A stretch of DNA of 64,000 nucleotides. It comes from Streptomyces sp. HNM0575. GTDB taxonomy: Bacteria; Actinomycetota; Actinomycetes; Streptomycetales; Streptomycetaceae. This document shows, in pieces, positions 35,328 to 42,452 of the stretch (within the stretch, counting starts at the first letter, position 1; each line of letters begins with the position of its first letter). Below the pieces are notes generated by a model. It was given only the letters and a program-made list of their open reading frames with translations. It did no database searches and had not been told where the DNA came from. A program made the translations under genes and the position numbers. Location of the stretch: the NCBI RefSeq assembly GCF_012726265.1, contig NZ_JAASAG010000006.1:310001-374000 (forward strand). The letters are read 5' to 3'.

Positions 35328-36367
35328 GCGGACCCGTGCGCGTCGGGGTGATCGGCTGCGCGGACATCGCGGTGCGCCGGATGCTCCCGGGCTTCGAGGC
35401 GTACGCGGACACCGAGATCGCGGCCGTCGCCAGCCGCTCGCGGGAGAAGGCGGAACGCGTCGCGGAGCGCTTCGGCGGCCGGCCGGTACGGGGCTACGCC
35501 GCACTGCTGGACCTCGACGAGGTGGACGCCGTCTATGTGCCGCTGCCCGCCGCGCTGCACGACCAGTGGGTCGAGGCCGCTCTCGACGCAGGCAAGCATG
35601 TGCTGGCGGAGAAGCCCCTGACGACGAACGCCGCCCGCACCGGGCGGCTTCTCGGCCTGGCCCGCAGCCGCGGGCTGGCGCTGATGGAGAACGTCATGTT
35701 CGTGCACCATCCGCGGCACGAGGCCGTACGGCGCCTGGCGGCGGACGGCGCGATCGGCGAACTGCGGGCGCTGCACGCGGCGTTCACCATCCCGGCCCCG
35801 CCGGACACGGACATCCGCCACCGGCCCGAGCTCGGCGGAGGTGCGCTGGCGGACGTCGGCCTCTACCCGCTGCGGGCGGCCCTGCACTTCCTCGGCGCGG
35901 GACCGGGGCCGGGACCGGGACCGGGGCCTGGACCGGAAGGCCCTGGGCCGGAGGGCTCCGGACCGGGTCCTGGACCGGAGCCTGGGCCGGAGGTCGTCGG
36001 GGCCCAACTCATGTGCGGCCGCGGCCGCGAGGTGGAGACCGCGGGCGCCGTCCTCCTGCGCACCCGCGAGGGGAGTACCGCCCAGATCACCTTCGGCATG
36101 GAGCACTCGTACGTCTCACGCTACGAACTGTGGGGCAGCGCGGGGCGGATCACCGTGGACCGTGCGTTCACGCCGCCGGCGGACTTCGTCCCCGTGATCG
36201 AACTGCACCGGCACGGTGGCCGCGAGGAGATCCGGCTGGAACCCCACGACCAAGTGGCCGCCACCATCGCCGCGTTCGTCGCCTCCGTACGCGCCGGCGC
36301 CGCTCCCGCCGATGAGACGCTGCGCCAGGCCCGCCTGCTGGACGACGTACGCGACCGGGCCGCGTGA
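35324..36367 (+). CDS. NDP-hexose 3-ketoreductase (Gfo/Idh/MocA family, LanT/UrdT type)
   Basis: A 347-residue oxidoreductase reducing C-3 of the 2,3-dehydratase product. VGVIGCADIAVRRML (7-21) binds NADPH; AEKPLTTN contains the conserved EKP with catalytic Lys. Between HFLGA and VVGAQ (about residues 190-222) lies a Gly-Pro repeat coded by GGACCG-type hexamers, not expected in the family and placed in the substrate-side beta sheet. ATG 35324 overlaps the upstream stop and its end overlaps the PPTase start. Confidence 0.92.
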   Translation: MSGPVRVGVIGCADIAVRRMLPGFEAYADTEIAAVASRSREKAERVAERFGGRPVRGYAALLDLDEVDAVYVPLPAALHDQWVEAALDAGKHVLAEKPLTTNAARTGRLLGLARSRGLALMENVMFVHHPRHEAVRRLAADGAIGELRALHAAFTIPAPPDTDIRHRPELGGGALADVGLYPLRAALHFLGAGPGPGPGPGPGPEGPGPEGSGPGPGPEPGPEVVGAQLMCGRGREVETAGAVLLRTREGSTAQITFGMEHSYVSRYELWGSAGRITVDRAFTPPADFVPVIELHRHGGREEIRLEPHDQVAATIAAFVASVRAGAAPADETLRQARLLDDVRDRAA

Positions 36368-37122
36368 CCGCCCCGCGGTCACCGCTCGACGCCGCGATGC
36401 CGCGGCCGCGCCTGCGGCTGGGAACGGTGGACCTCTGGCTGCTGCCCGCGCCCGAGACGGCCGGACTGCACGGCGCGCTCGCGCTGCACGAGCTGGACGA
36501 GGCCGAGCGCGGTCGCGCGGACGCGTTCCGGCGGGCCGCCGACCGGGAGCGGTACGTGGCCGCCCACATCGCGCTGCGTCGGCTGCTCGCCGCGTACTCG
36601 GGCACGGCGCCGCAGGACATCGCCTTCGCACGCGCGGACTGTCCGCGGTGCGGCGCTCCGCACGGACGCCCTGAACTGGCAAGCGGCGGCGCGCACTTCT
36701 CGCTGTCGCACAGCCGGGGCGCCGTGCTCATCGGCGTGGCCCGCTCGCAGGTCGGCGTGGACGTTGAGCGGCTACCGCGGCCGGAGCGTGTCGACGTGTG
36801 CGCTCCGGCGCTCCACCCGGGCGAGCGGCGGGAGTTGGAGCGGCACGCGCTCGCGGACCGCCCGGCCGCGTTCGCCCGGCTGTGGGCCCGCAAGGAGGCC
36901 TATCTCAAGGGAACGGGCGTCGGGGTCGGCGGCTGGACGTCGGAGGTGTACCTGGGCGACGACAGCTCCGGTACCCCGTCACGGCCCGTCGGATGGAGCG
37001 TCGTTGACGTGCCCTGCGGCGCGGACCACGCGGCCGCGGCCGCGGTGCGAGGGCGTGCGCCCCGGCAGACCGTGCGCCGGCTGCCGCCACAGGCGGTGCT
37101 CGCAGGTGGACGAATCCACTGA
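36364..37122 (+). CDS. Sfp-type 4'-phosphopantetheinyl transferase
   Basis: A 252-residue PPTase that would convert the apo-ACP (6967) to holo form. Magnesium and CoA-binding motifs are GVDVER (about 125) and FARLWARKEAYLKGTG (about 170); FSLSHSRGAVLIGV is the preceding conserved block. GTG 36364 overlaps the 3-ketoreductase stop. A dedicated PPTase in a type II cluster makes the locus more self-contained. Terminal hairpin DNA overlaps its stop codon. Confidence 0.92.
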   Translation: MTAPRSPLDAAMPRPRLRLGTVDLWLLPAPETAGLHGALALHELDEAERGRADAFRRAADRERYVAAHIALRRLLAAYSGTAPQDIAFARADCPRCGAPHGRPELASGGAHFSLSHSRGAVLIGVARSQVGVDVERLPRPERVDVCAPALHPGERRELERHALADRPAAFARLWARKEAYLKGTGVGVGGWTSEVYLGDDSSGTPSRPVGWSVVDVPCGADHAAAAAVRGRAPRQTVRRLPPQAVLAGGRIH

Positions 37123-37205
37123 CGCGTCAAACGGATGCGTCAGTGACCTGCCGTGTCAGTGGACGGGCCGTGTCAGCGGACGTACCGCGTCAGTTGACGT
37201 GCCGG
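37117..37205 (+). promoter_or_regulatory. Inverted repeat and GTCAGTGGACG repeats before the carboxylase gene
   Basis: CACTGACGC (37117-37125) and GCGTCAGTG (37137-37145) form a perfect 9-bp inverted repeat overlapping the PPTase stop, followed by four variants of CGTGTCAGTGGACG up to 37205. It could be a terminator or an operator for the carboxylase gene; no T-run is present. The repeats share the TCAGTKGACG core. Confidence 0.5.
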
Positions 37206-37263
37206 GGCGCCGCCGAGGCGGGCGCGGCCCGAAAGCCCCGAACAGTTGTGAGGAGGAAGACCG

Positions 37264-38856
37264 ATGACCGTCCTGGACGACCGCCCGGGGGAAAGGCCCC
37301 GACTCGACGACGCGGACGGGCGATTGGCCGAGCTGCACGAGATCCGTGCCCGGGCGTCGGCCGGCCCCGGAGAGAAGGCGACCGCGGCGCAGCACGCCAA
37401 GGGCAAGCTGACCGTCCGTGAGCGCATCGAGCTGCTGCTGGACCCGGAGTCCTTCAACGAGGTCGAGCAGCTGCGCCGGCACCGGGCCACCGGGTTCGGT
37501 CTGGAGGCCAAGAGGCCCTACACCGACGGCGTCGTGACCGGCTGGGGCACGGTCGAGGGCCGCACGGTCTTCGTCTACGCCCACGACTTCCGCATCTTCG
37601 GCGGCGCCCTCGGCGAGGCCCACGCCTCGAAGATCCACAAGATCATGGATATGGCCATCGCCGCCGGGGCTCCGCTGATCTCGCTGAACGACGGTGCGGG
37701 CGCCCGTATTCAGGAGGGTGTCTCGGCGCTGGCCGGTTACGGCGGGATCTTCCAGCGCAACACCCGGGCGAGCGGGGTCATCCCGCAGATCTCGGTGATG
37801 CTGGGCCCGTGCGCGGGCGGTGCCGCATACAGCCCCGCGCTCACGGACTTCGTGTTCATGGTCCGCGACACCTCGCAGATGTTCATCACCGGACCGGACG
37901 TCGTAAAGGCGGTGACCGGCGAGGAGATCACCCAGAACGGGCTGGGCGGTGCGGACGTGCACGCCGGGACGAGCGGCGTCTGCCACTTCGCCTACGACGA
38001 CGAGGACACGTGCATCGCCGAGGTGCGCTACCTGCTGTCGATGCTTCCGCAGAACAACCGCGAACTGCCTCCGGCGGCCGACTCGGACGACTCGGCCCGC
38101 CGCCGGTGCACCGCGCTCGCCGACCTGGTGCCGGCCGACGGCAACCGTCCCTACGACATGGCCGAGGTCATCGAGGAACTCGTCGACGAGGGCGACTACT
38201 TGGAGGTCCACGAGCGCTGGGCCCGCAACGTCATCTGCGCCCTGGCCCGGCTGGGCGGCGAGGTGGTGGGCATCATCGCCAACCAGCCGCAGACCCTCGC
38301 GGGGGTGCTGGACATCGAGGCCTCCGAGAAGGCGGCTCGCTTTGTGCAGATGTGCGACGCGTTCAACATCCCGATCGTGACGCTGCTGGACGTGCCGGGC
38401 TTCCTGCCGGGCGTCGACCAGGAGCACGGCGGGATCATCCGGCACGGCGCCAAGTTGCTGTACGCGTACTGCAACGCGACGGTGCCGCGGATCTCGGTGG
38501 TGCTGCGCAAGGCGTACGGCGGTGCGTACATCGTGATGGATTCGCAGTCCATCGGCGCCGATCTGACCTTCGCGTGGCCGACGAACGAGATCGCGGTCAT
38601 GGGCGCGGAAGGCGCGGCGAACGTGATCTTCCGGCGGGAGATCACGGGCGCGGACGATCCGGACGCGATGCGCGCGCGGATGGTCAAGGAGTACAAGGCC
38701 GAGCTGATGCACCCGTACTACGCGGCCGAACGCGGACTCGTCGACGACGTCATCGAGCCCCAGGAGACCCGCCAGGTCCTCATCGACTCCCTGGCGATGC
38801 TCCGCACCAAGCACGCCGACCTGCCCTCACGCAAACACGGCAACCCGCCGCTCTGA
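37264..38856 (+). CDS. Acyl-CoA carboxylase carboxyltransferase (PccB/JadN type)
   Basis: A 530-residue biotin-dependent carboxyltransferase beta subunit of crotonase-like double fold. GAGARIQEGVSALAGYG, GPCAGGAAYSPALTDF, and the second-half GGAYIVMDSQSIGAD and WPTNEIAVMGAEGA are invariant blocks. In angucycline and related clusters a dedicated copy raises malonyl-CoA supply. The biotin carboxylase partner is not in the window and must be encoded elsewhere. ATG 37264 follows GAGGAAG. Convergent with the response regulator. Confidence 0.95.
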   Translation: MTVLDDRPGERPRLDDADGRLAELHEIRARASAGPGEKATAAQHAKGKLTVRERIELLLDPESFNEVEQLRRHRATGFGLEAKRPYTDGVVTGWGTVEGRTVFVYAHDFRIFGGALGEAHASKIHKIMDMAIAAGAPLISLNDGAGARIQEGVSALAGYGGIFQRNTRASGVIPQISVMLGPCAGGAAYSPALTDFVFMVRDTSQMFITGPDVVKAVTGEEITQNGLGGADVHAGTSGVCHFAYDDEDTCIAEVRYLLSMLPQNNRELPPAADSDDSARRRCTALADLVPADGNRPYDMAEVIEELVDEGDYLEVHERWARNVICALARLGGEVVGIIANQPQTLAGVLDIEASEKAARFVQMCDAFNIPIVTLLDVPGFLPGVDQEHGGIIRHGAKLLYAYCNATVPRISVVLRKAYGGAYIVMDSQSIGADLTFAWPTNEIAVMGAEGAANVIFRREITGADDPDAMRARMVKEYKAELMHPYYAAERGLVDDVIEPQETRQVLIDSLAMLRTKHADLPSRKHGNPPL

Positions 38857-38858
38857 CC

Positions 38859-38883
38859 GCCGCCGGCCGCCTCGTCCGGCGGC
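38859..38883 (+). terminator. Hairpin after the carboxyltransferase gene
   Basis: GCCGCCGG (38859-38866) pairs with CCGGCGGC (38876-38883), 9-nt loop, 2 bp after the stop codon, with no T-run. Confidence 0.55.
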
Positions 38884-38957
38884 TCAGGCCCAACGTCCGG
38901 GAGATGCGCGGGAGTTCCCGGAGATTTTGCCGGAAATTAAGCGGGACCATAAGCGTG

Positions 38958-38990
38958 CGGCCCCGCCGTCGAAAGGGTCAGGCGGGGCCG
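38958..38990 (-). terminator. Hairpin at the 3' end of the response regulator gene
   Basis: CGGCCCCGCC (38958-38967) and GGCGGGGCCG (38981-38990) form a perfect 10-bp stem with a 13-nt loop; on the minus strand it straddles the stop codon of the regulator. Confidence 0.6.
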
Positions 38991-39742
38991 AAACGGAAAC
39001 CTACGCCGCGCACCGTGGTTATCCAGCGGCTGGAACCGAGTTTGCTGCGCAGGCTGCTGACATGTGTGTCGATGGTGCGGCCCGGTTTCGCTTTGGGATC
39101 GCTCCAGACCTGGGTCATTATCTGTCTGCGCGAAAAAACGCTGCCCGGCCGTGAGGCGAGCAGATAGAGCAGGTCGAATTCCTTCCGGGTCACTTCTATG
39201 TAGCGGCCGTCGAGCCGGATCTCGCGGGCCCGGTGGTCGATGCGCAGCGAGCCGACCGATATCACGTCCTCGGGGACGAACGGCTGGAGCCGGACCCTGC
39301 GCATCACGGCTTCTATTCGGGCGGTCAATTCGGTCAGGCTGCACGGCTTGACGACATAGTCGTCGGCTCCCGCGCGGAGACTGAGGACCCTGTCGAGTTC
39401 CGTGTCGCGAGCGGTGACGACGATGATGGCGACATCGCAGACGGCCCTTATGCTGCGGCACAACTCCACGCCGTCCAGGTCCGGAAGGTCCAGGTCGACG
39501 AGGAGGAGGTCCGCCGTCCTGTGCTGCTGGAGCGCCTCGGCTCCCGTCCGTACCTGCTCCGCCTTGTACCCGTGCCTGCGGAGTCCCAGAATGAGCAGGT
39601 CGGCGTCCTCGGACTCGCTTTCCACGGCCAGCAGACGCACTGCCTTGCGGTCCGTCCTTTCCTGCGGCCGAGCGGAAGCGGCCGGTGCGGACGTTTGCTG
39701 TGGAATGCAAGGCGTGACGGTTTTGGTGAGCTGGTGTTTCAT
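38978..39742 (-). CDS. Atypical OmpR-family response regulator (JadR1/LanI-like)
   Basis: A regulator of 254 residues with a receiver domain (about 35-145) and a winged-helix domain ending TTVRGVGFRF. Candidate phosphoacceptor Asp83 (LLLVDLDLP), Thr110 and Lys132 are kept, but the acidic pair at the end of beta-1 is ES (VESESED, Glu41-Ser42) instead of DD, as in JadR1-type atypical regulators that sense pathway end products. No histidine kinase is nearby. ATG 39742 has GGAGG 11 nt upstream; an alternative ATG at 39799 would add 19 residues. JadR1, LanI and LndI are angucycline activators, so this is the likely pathway activator. Confidence 0.85.
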   Translation of the reverse strand: MKHQLTKTVTPCIPQQTSAPAASARPQERTDRKAVRLLAVESESEDADLLILGLRRHGYKAEQVRTGAEALQQHRTADLLLVDLDLPDLDGVELCRSIRAVCDVAIIVVTARDTELDRVLSLRAGADDYVVKPCSLTELTARIEAVMRRVRLQPFVPEDVISVGSLRIDHRAREIRLDGRYIEVTRKEFDLLYLLASRPGSVFSRRQIMTQVWSDPKAKPGRTIDTHVSSLRSKLGSSRWITTVRGVGFRFGPA

Positions 39743-39799
39743 ACCGGGGACAGCCTCCACTTTCGTCCAGTAGAACGGAGTCTGAGTAAGCATCTCCAT

Positions 39800-40303
39800 G
39801 CGCGCACACGAAAGCGCGCATCGCCGGAATCCGGCTGGGACCGGATGCTTGGCGAACGGTGAAGGAAAGAGGGGTCCGGGATCGCATCGGAACGAGGTGA
39901 ATGCCGATGCGCACCGGGGCCACTGGATAACCGGCCCACGCCCGTCAACTTGTCAAGAAAAGTGCCTCGGCCACACTGCCCCCGTTCCCCGTTGGTCCGC
40001 CGACGATGTCATGACATCGGCCATGAGCGCTTCCCCGTGTCATGAAAGCCAAACACGAAGACACTCACGCAATCAGTGTACACACGCCCGCTGCGGTGCA
40101 CACAGGGTTTCAGGTTCGTCAACCCGGAGGAGTGGACGAAGAGTTGGGGTGTGTGGCCGGTTCGTGCAGGGGGCCTGTGCGTTTCCCCCGTACACCGATC
40201 CATTCCGGCCAGCCGGTAGGTTCCGGCCGCCGGACGTGGCAATTCCGCACGCGCTGCCCGTGCAGTCCGGGAGGGGGTCTCCTGCCCGGTCGCCGCGGCC
40301 GGC
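39800..40303. promoter_or_regulatory. Long upstream region of the regulator, with palindrome and TTGAC repeat
   Basis: No gene is supported here. On the minus strand, two TTGAC copies 8 bp apart (39944-39956) include TTGACA as a candidate -35 for the response regulator. A perfect 16-bp palindrome CGATGTCATGACATCG lies at 40004-40019 and is a good operator candidate. The stretch is less GC-rich than its surroundings around 40020-40100. Confidence 0.5.
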
Positions 40304-40306
40304 GCG

Positions 40307-40531
40307 GTTCAAGCAGGGCGCCGCGCAAGCCTGTTCAGGCGTGCCGCGGCTGCCGTCCACGCGCCGCGGGCCGCGGGCGCGGACGACCCCGAAGAGCGCG
40401 CCGGGACCGTCGAGTTGCTCTACGACGGTGCGCTCGCCGGGTCGAAGTTCAGCCGGTCCGTCGCGCCGATCCGGCTCGCGCGGGAGCATGCGCGGAGTCT
40501 CCTCGCGCAGTGGACGGCGAGAGGTAAGTGA
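40307..40531 (+). pseudogene. Remnant of a TetR-family regulator C-terminus
   Basis: In one frame ending at TGA 40529-40531 the translation reads as an amphipathic C-terminal domain: RASLFRRAAAAVHAP, then DDPEERAGTVELLYDGALAG and PIRLAREHARSLLAQW. Pattern DPE-R-x-LLYDGA-x-AREHARSLL is typical of TetR ligand-binding domains. Upstream in this frame no helix-turn-helix is found, so the gene appears truncated or frame-shifted. Reading is based on pattern memory, not on a database match. Confidence 0.4.
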
Positions 40532-40686
40532 GCGTGGCGCACCACGACTTCCCTTCCGTCGGACCGCCCGGACCGCCCGTACTCCCGGGCGCGCGCCGGG
40601 AGTTCACCGGCGGCCGCTCCGCGGACAGGAGGCCCGGGGCGACCCTCACCCGGCCCGGCCCGGCCCGGCTCAGTCGCGGCGCCGGC

Positions 40687-41100
40687 TCACGCGCACTCCG
40701 ACGCGGCACGCTCCCCGCACTCCGGCTCCCGCTCCGGCTCCGGCCGTACGACGGCGAGGTAGGCGCGCAGCGCGTCCCGGTTGCGGGTGAGGCAGTCGAT
40801 GCGCTCCTGGAGCCGTTCGATCTCCCGCAGCAGCAGCTGCGCGGTCTCCTGCGTCAGGCAGTCGGGGTGCAGGTGGATGTCGTCCGGCTTGTCGAGGTAG
40901 GGCAGCACCCTGCGGATGATCTGTGTCGTGAGCCCGGAGTCGAGCAGGCCCCTGATCTGCCTGACCCGGTGGACGGCCGAAGTGCCGTACGCGCGGTAGC
41001 CGTTGGCGGCACGCTCCGGGTGCAGGAGCCCCTGCTCCTCGTAGTAGCGCAGCATCCTGGGCGGAGTGCCCGTACGGCGGGACAGCTCACCGATCCTCAT
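40687..41100 (-). CDS. MerR-family transcriptional regulator
   Basis: A 137-residue regulator: N-terminal winged helix MRIGELSRRTGTPPRMLRYY, then EEQGLLHPERAANGYRAY, and a coiled-coil (about 85-120, LLLREIERLQERIDCLTRNRDAL) for dimerisation. Two Cys residues (HPDCLTQ and ERIDCLTR) are in the helical region but no canonical metal motif is seen. ATG 41100 has GGAGGG about 8 nt upstream. It diverges from the MFS gene across a single dyad, so it probably controls both. Confidence 0.9.
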   Translation of the reverse strand: MRIGELSRRTGTPPRMLRYYEEQGLLHPERAANGYRAYGTSAVHRVRQIRGLLDSGLTTQIIRRVLPYLDKPDDIHLHPDCLTQETAQLLLREIERLQERIDCLTRNRDALRAYLAVVRPEPEREPECGERAASECA

Positions 41101-41134
41101 GGCGCCCCCTCCGGGCCGCGGCCGTCCGCGGTTG

Positions 41135-41154
41135 CCTTCACACTGATGTGAGGG
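41135..41154. promoter_or_regulatory. Dyad operator in the merR-MFS intergenic region
   Basis: CCTTCACA (41135-41142), 4-nt spacer, TGTGAGGG (41147-41154): 7 of 8 positions pair. It is the only strong dyad in the 69-bp gap and overlaps a TTGCCT -35-like element for the MFS gene, as expected for a MerR activator site. Confidence 0.6.
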
Positions 41155-41169
41155 TTTCACCATGCTGAC

Positions 41170-42408
41170 ATGACCGACATCCCGTGCACAGACCCGGCAG
41201 CCCGCCGCCCCGGCCGCCCTGCCACCGGGGTGGCCGCCGGGGAGGCCGCCGGACTGCCCTGGCCGGGGCTACTGGCCCTGTTCACCGCCGCGTTCACCGC
41301 CGTGCTGACCGAACTGCTTCCGGCCGGCCTGCTGCCGCAGATCAGCGGCAGCTTCGAAGTGTCCCAAGCGCGGGCCGGGTTCCTGGTGACCGGATACGCC
41401 ACCGCCTCCTTCGTCGCCGCGATACCGCTGACCGCCGCGCTGCGGAGCCTGCCGCGCCGGCCGGTGCTCATCGGCGCGCTCATCGGATTCGCGGTCTCCA
41501 ACGCCGTCGTCGCCGTCTCCCCGGCGTACGAGTCGGCCTTCGCGGCACGGCTGCTGGCCGGCGCCGCGGGCGGCGTGCTCTGGGCGATGCTCGCGGGCTA
41601 CGCCGCCCGCATGGTCCCCTTTCGGCTCCGGGGCCGCGCCATCGCGGTCGTCCTGGCCGGGATCACCGTCGCGCTCTCCCTCGGCGTCCCCGCGGGCACG
41701 GCGCTCTTCTCCGTACTCGGCTGGCGCACCGGCTTCGCCGCGCTCGCCGTGTCCGCCGTGCTGCTGGTGGCCTGGGTGCGCTGGAAGGTCCCCGGCTTCA
41801 GCGGCGAACCGGCGGGCGAGCGGCTGCCGTTGCGCGGCGTGGTCTCCCTGCGCGGTACGACGGCGATCCTCTGCGTCACGCTCCTCCTGCTGACGGGACA
41901 CCAGGCGATGTACACCTACATCGCGCCGTTCACGGGCTCCGCCGGGTTCCATCGCACGGCGCTGGTCCTGTTCGTCTTCGGCGCCGCCACCGTCGTCGGC
42001 ATCGGCGTCGCAGGCGCGCTCGCCGACCGCCGCCTCCGGCTCTCGGCACTGTGCTGCCTGGCCGGTACGGCGGTCTCCATGCTCGCCCTCGGGCTGCACG
42101 GAGGCGGCACGGTGGCACTGCTGACCGCCGTCGCCCTCTGGGGCGTCGCCTTCGGCGGCGCACCGACGCTGATTCAGACCGCTCTCATCGACGTCTCCGG
42201 CACGGAGAACGCCGACGCGGCCACGTCCATGCAGGCCACCGTCTACAACGCGGGCATCGCGGCCGGTTCCCTCACGGGCGGCGTCGTACTGGACGGCTGG
42301 GGCCCGCAGGGCCTGCCCTGGACGGCCCTTCCGCTCGTGGCCGCGGCCCTGCTCGTCGTCGCCCTCGCACGCCGCCACGCCTTCCCCGCACTCCGCCGGC
42401 CCCGCTGA
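41170..42408 (+). CDS. DHA1-family MFS exporter (AraJ/CmlR-like)
   Basis: A 412-residue, 12-helix major facilitator (drug efflux type). Landmarks: TELLPAGLLPQISGSFEVS at the end of helix 1, motif near LRSLPRRPVLIGALIG, GVLWAMLAGYAARMVP, and TSMQATVYNAGIAAGS in helix 11. ATG 41170 lies only 15 bp after the operator, so the mRNA leader would be very short or absent. Divergent from merR; this is likely a MerR-inducible efflux unit unrelated in sequence to the cluster exporter at 15027. Confidence 0.88.
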   Translation: MTDIPCTDPAARRPGRPATGVAAGEAAGLPWPGLLALFTAAFTAVLTELLPAGLLPQISGSFEVSQARAGFLVTGYATASFVAAIPLTAALRSLPRRPVLIGALIGFAVSNAVVAVSPAYESAFAARLLAGAAGGVLWAMLAGYAARMVPFRLRGRAIAVVLAGITVALSLGVPAGTALFSVLGWRTGFAALAVSAVLLVAWVRWKVPGFSGEPAGERLPLRGVVSLRGTTAILCVTLLLLTGHQAMYTYIAPFTGSAGFHRTALVLFVFGAATVVGIGVAGALADRRLRLSALCCLAGTAVSMLALGLHGGGTVALLTAVALWGVAFGGAPTLIQTALIDVSGTENADAATSMQATVYNAGIAAGSLTGGVVLDGWGPQGLPWTALPLVAAALLVVALARRHAFPALRRPR

Positions 42409-42452
42409 ACCCCGTGCCGAGGGGGCTCGCCGTCGGTGGCCGCGCGCGCCGC

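Noticed and set aside
37117..37145. The inverted repeat as an integration (att) site
   Set aside because: No integrase, tRNA or direct-repeat partner is present nearby.
40042..40527. A possible 161-residue gene on the plus strand
   Set aside because: No motif, no ribosome-binding site and a composition of frame-shifted high-GC DNA; a neighbouring frame has the TetR-like remnant instead.
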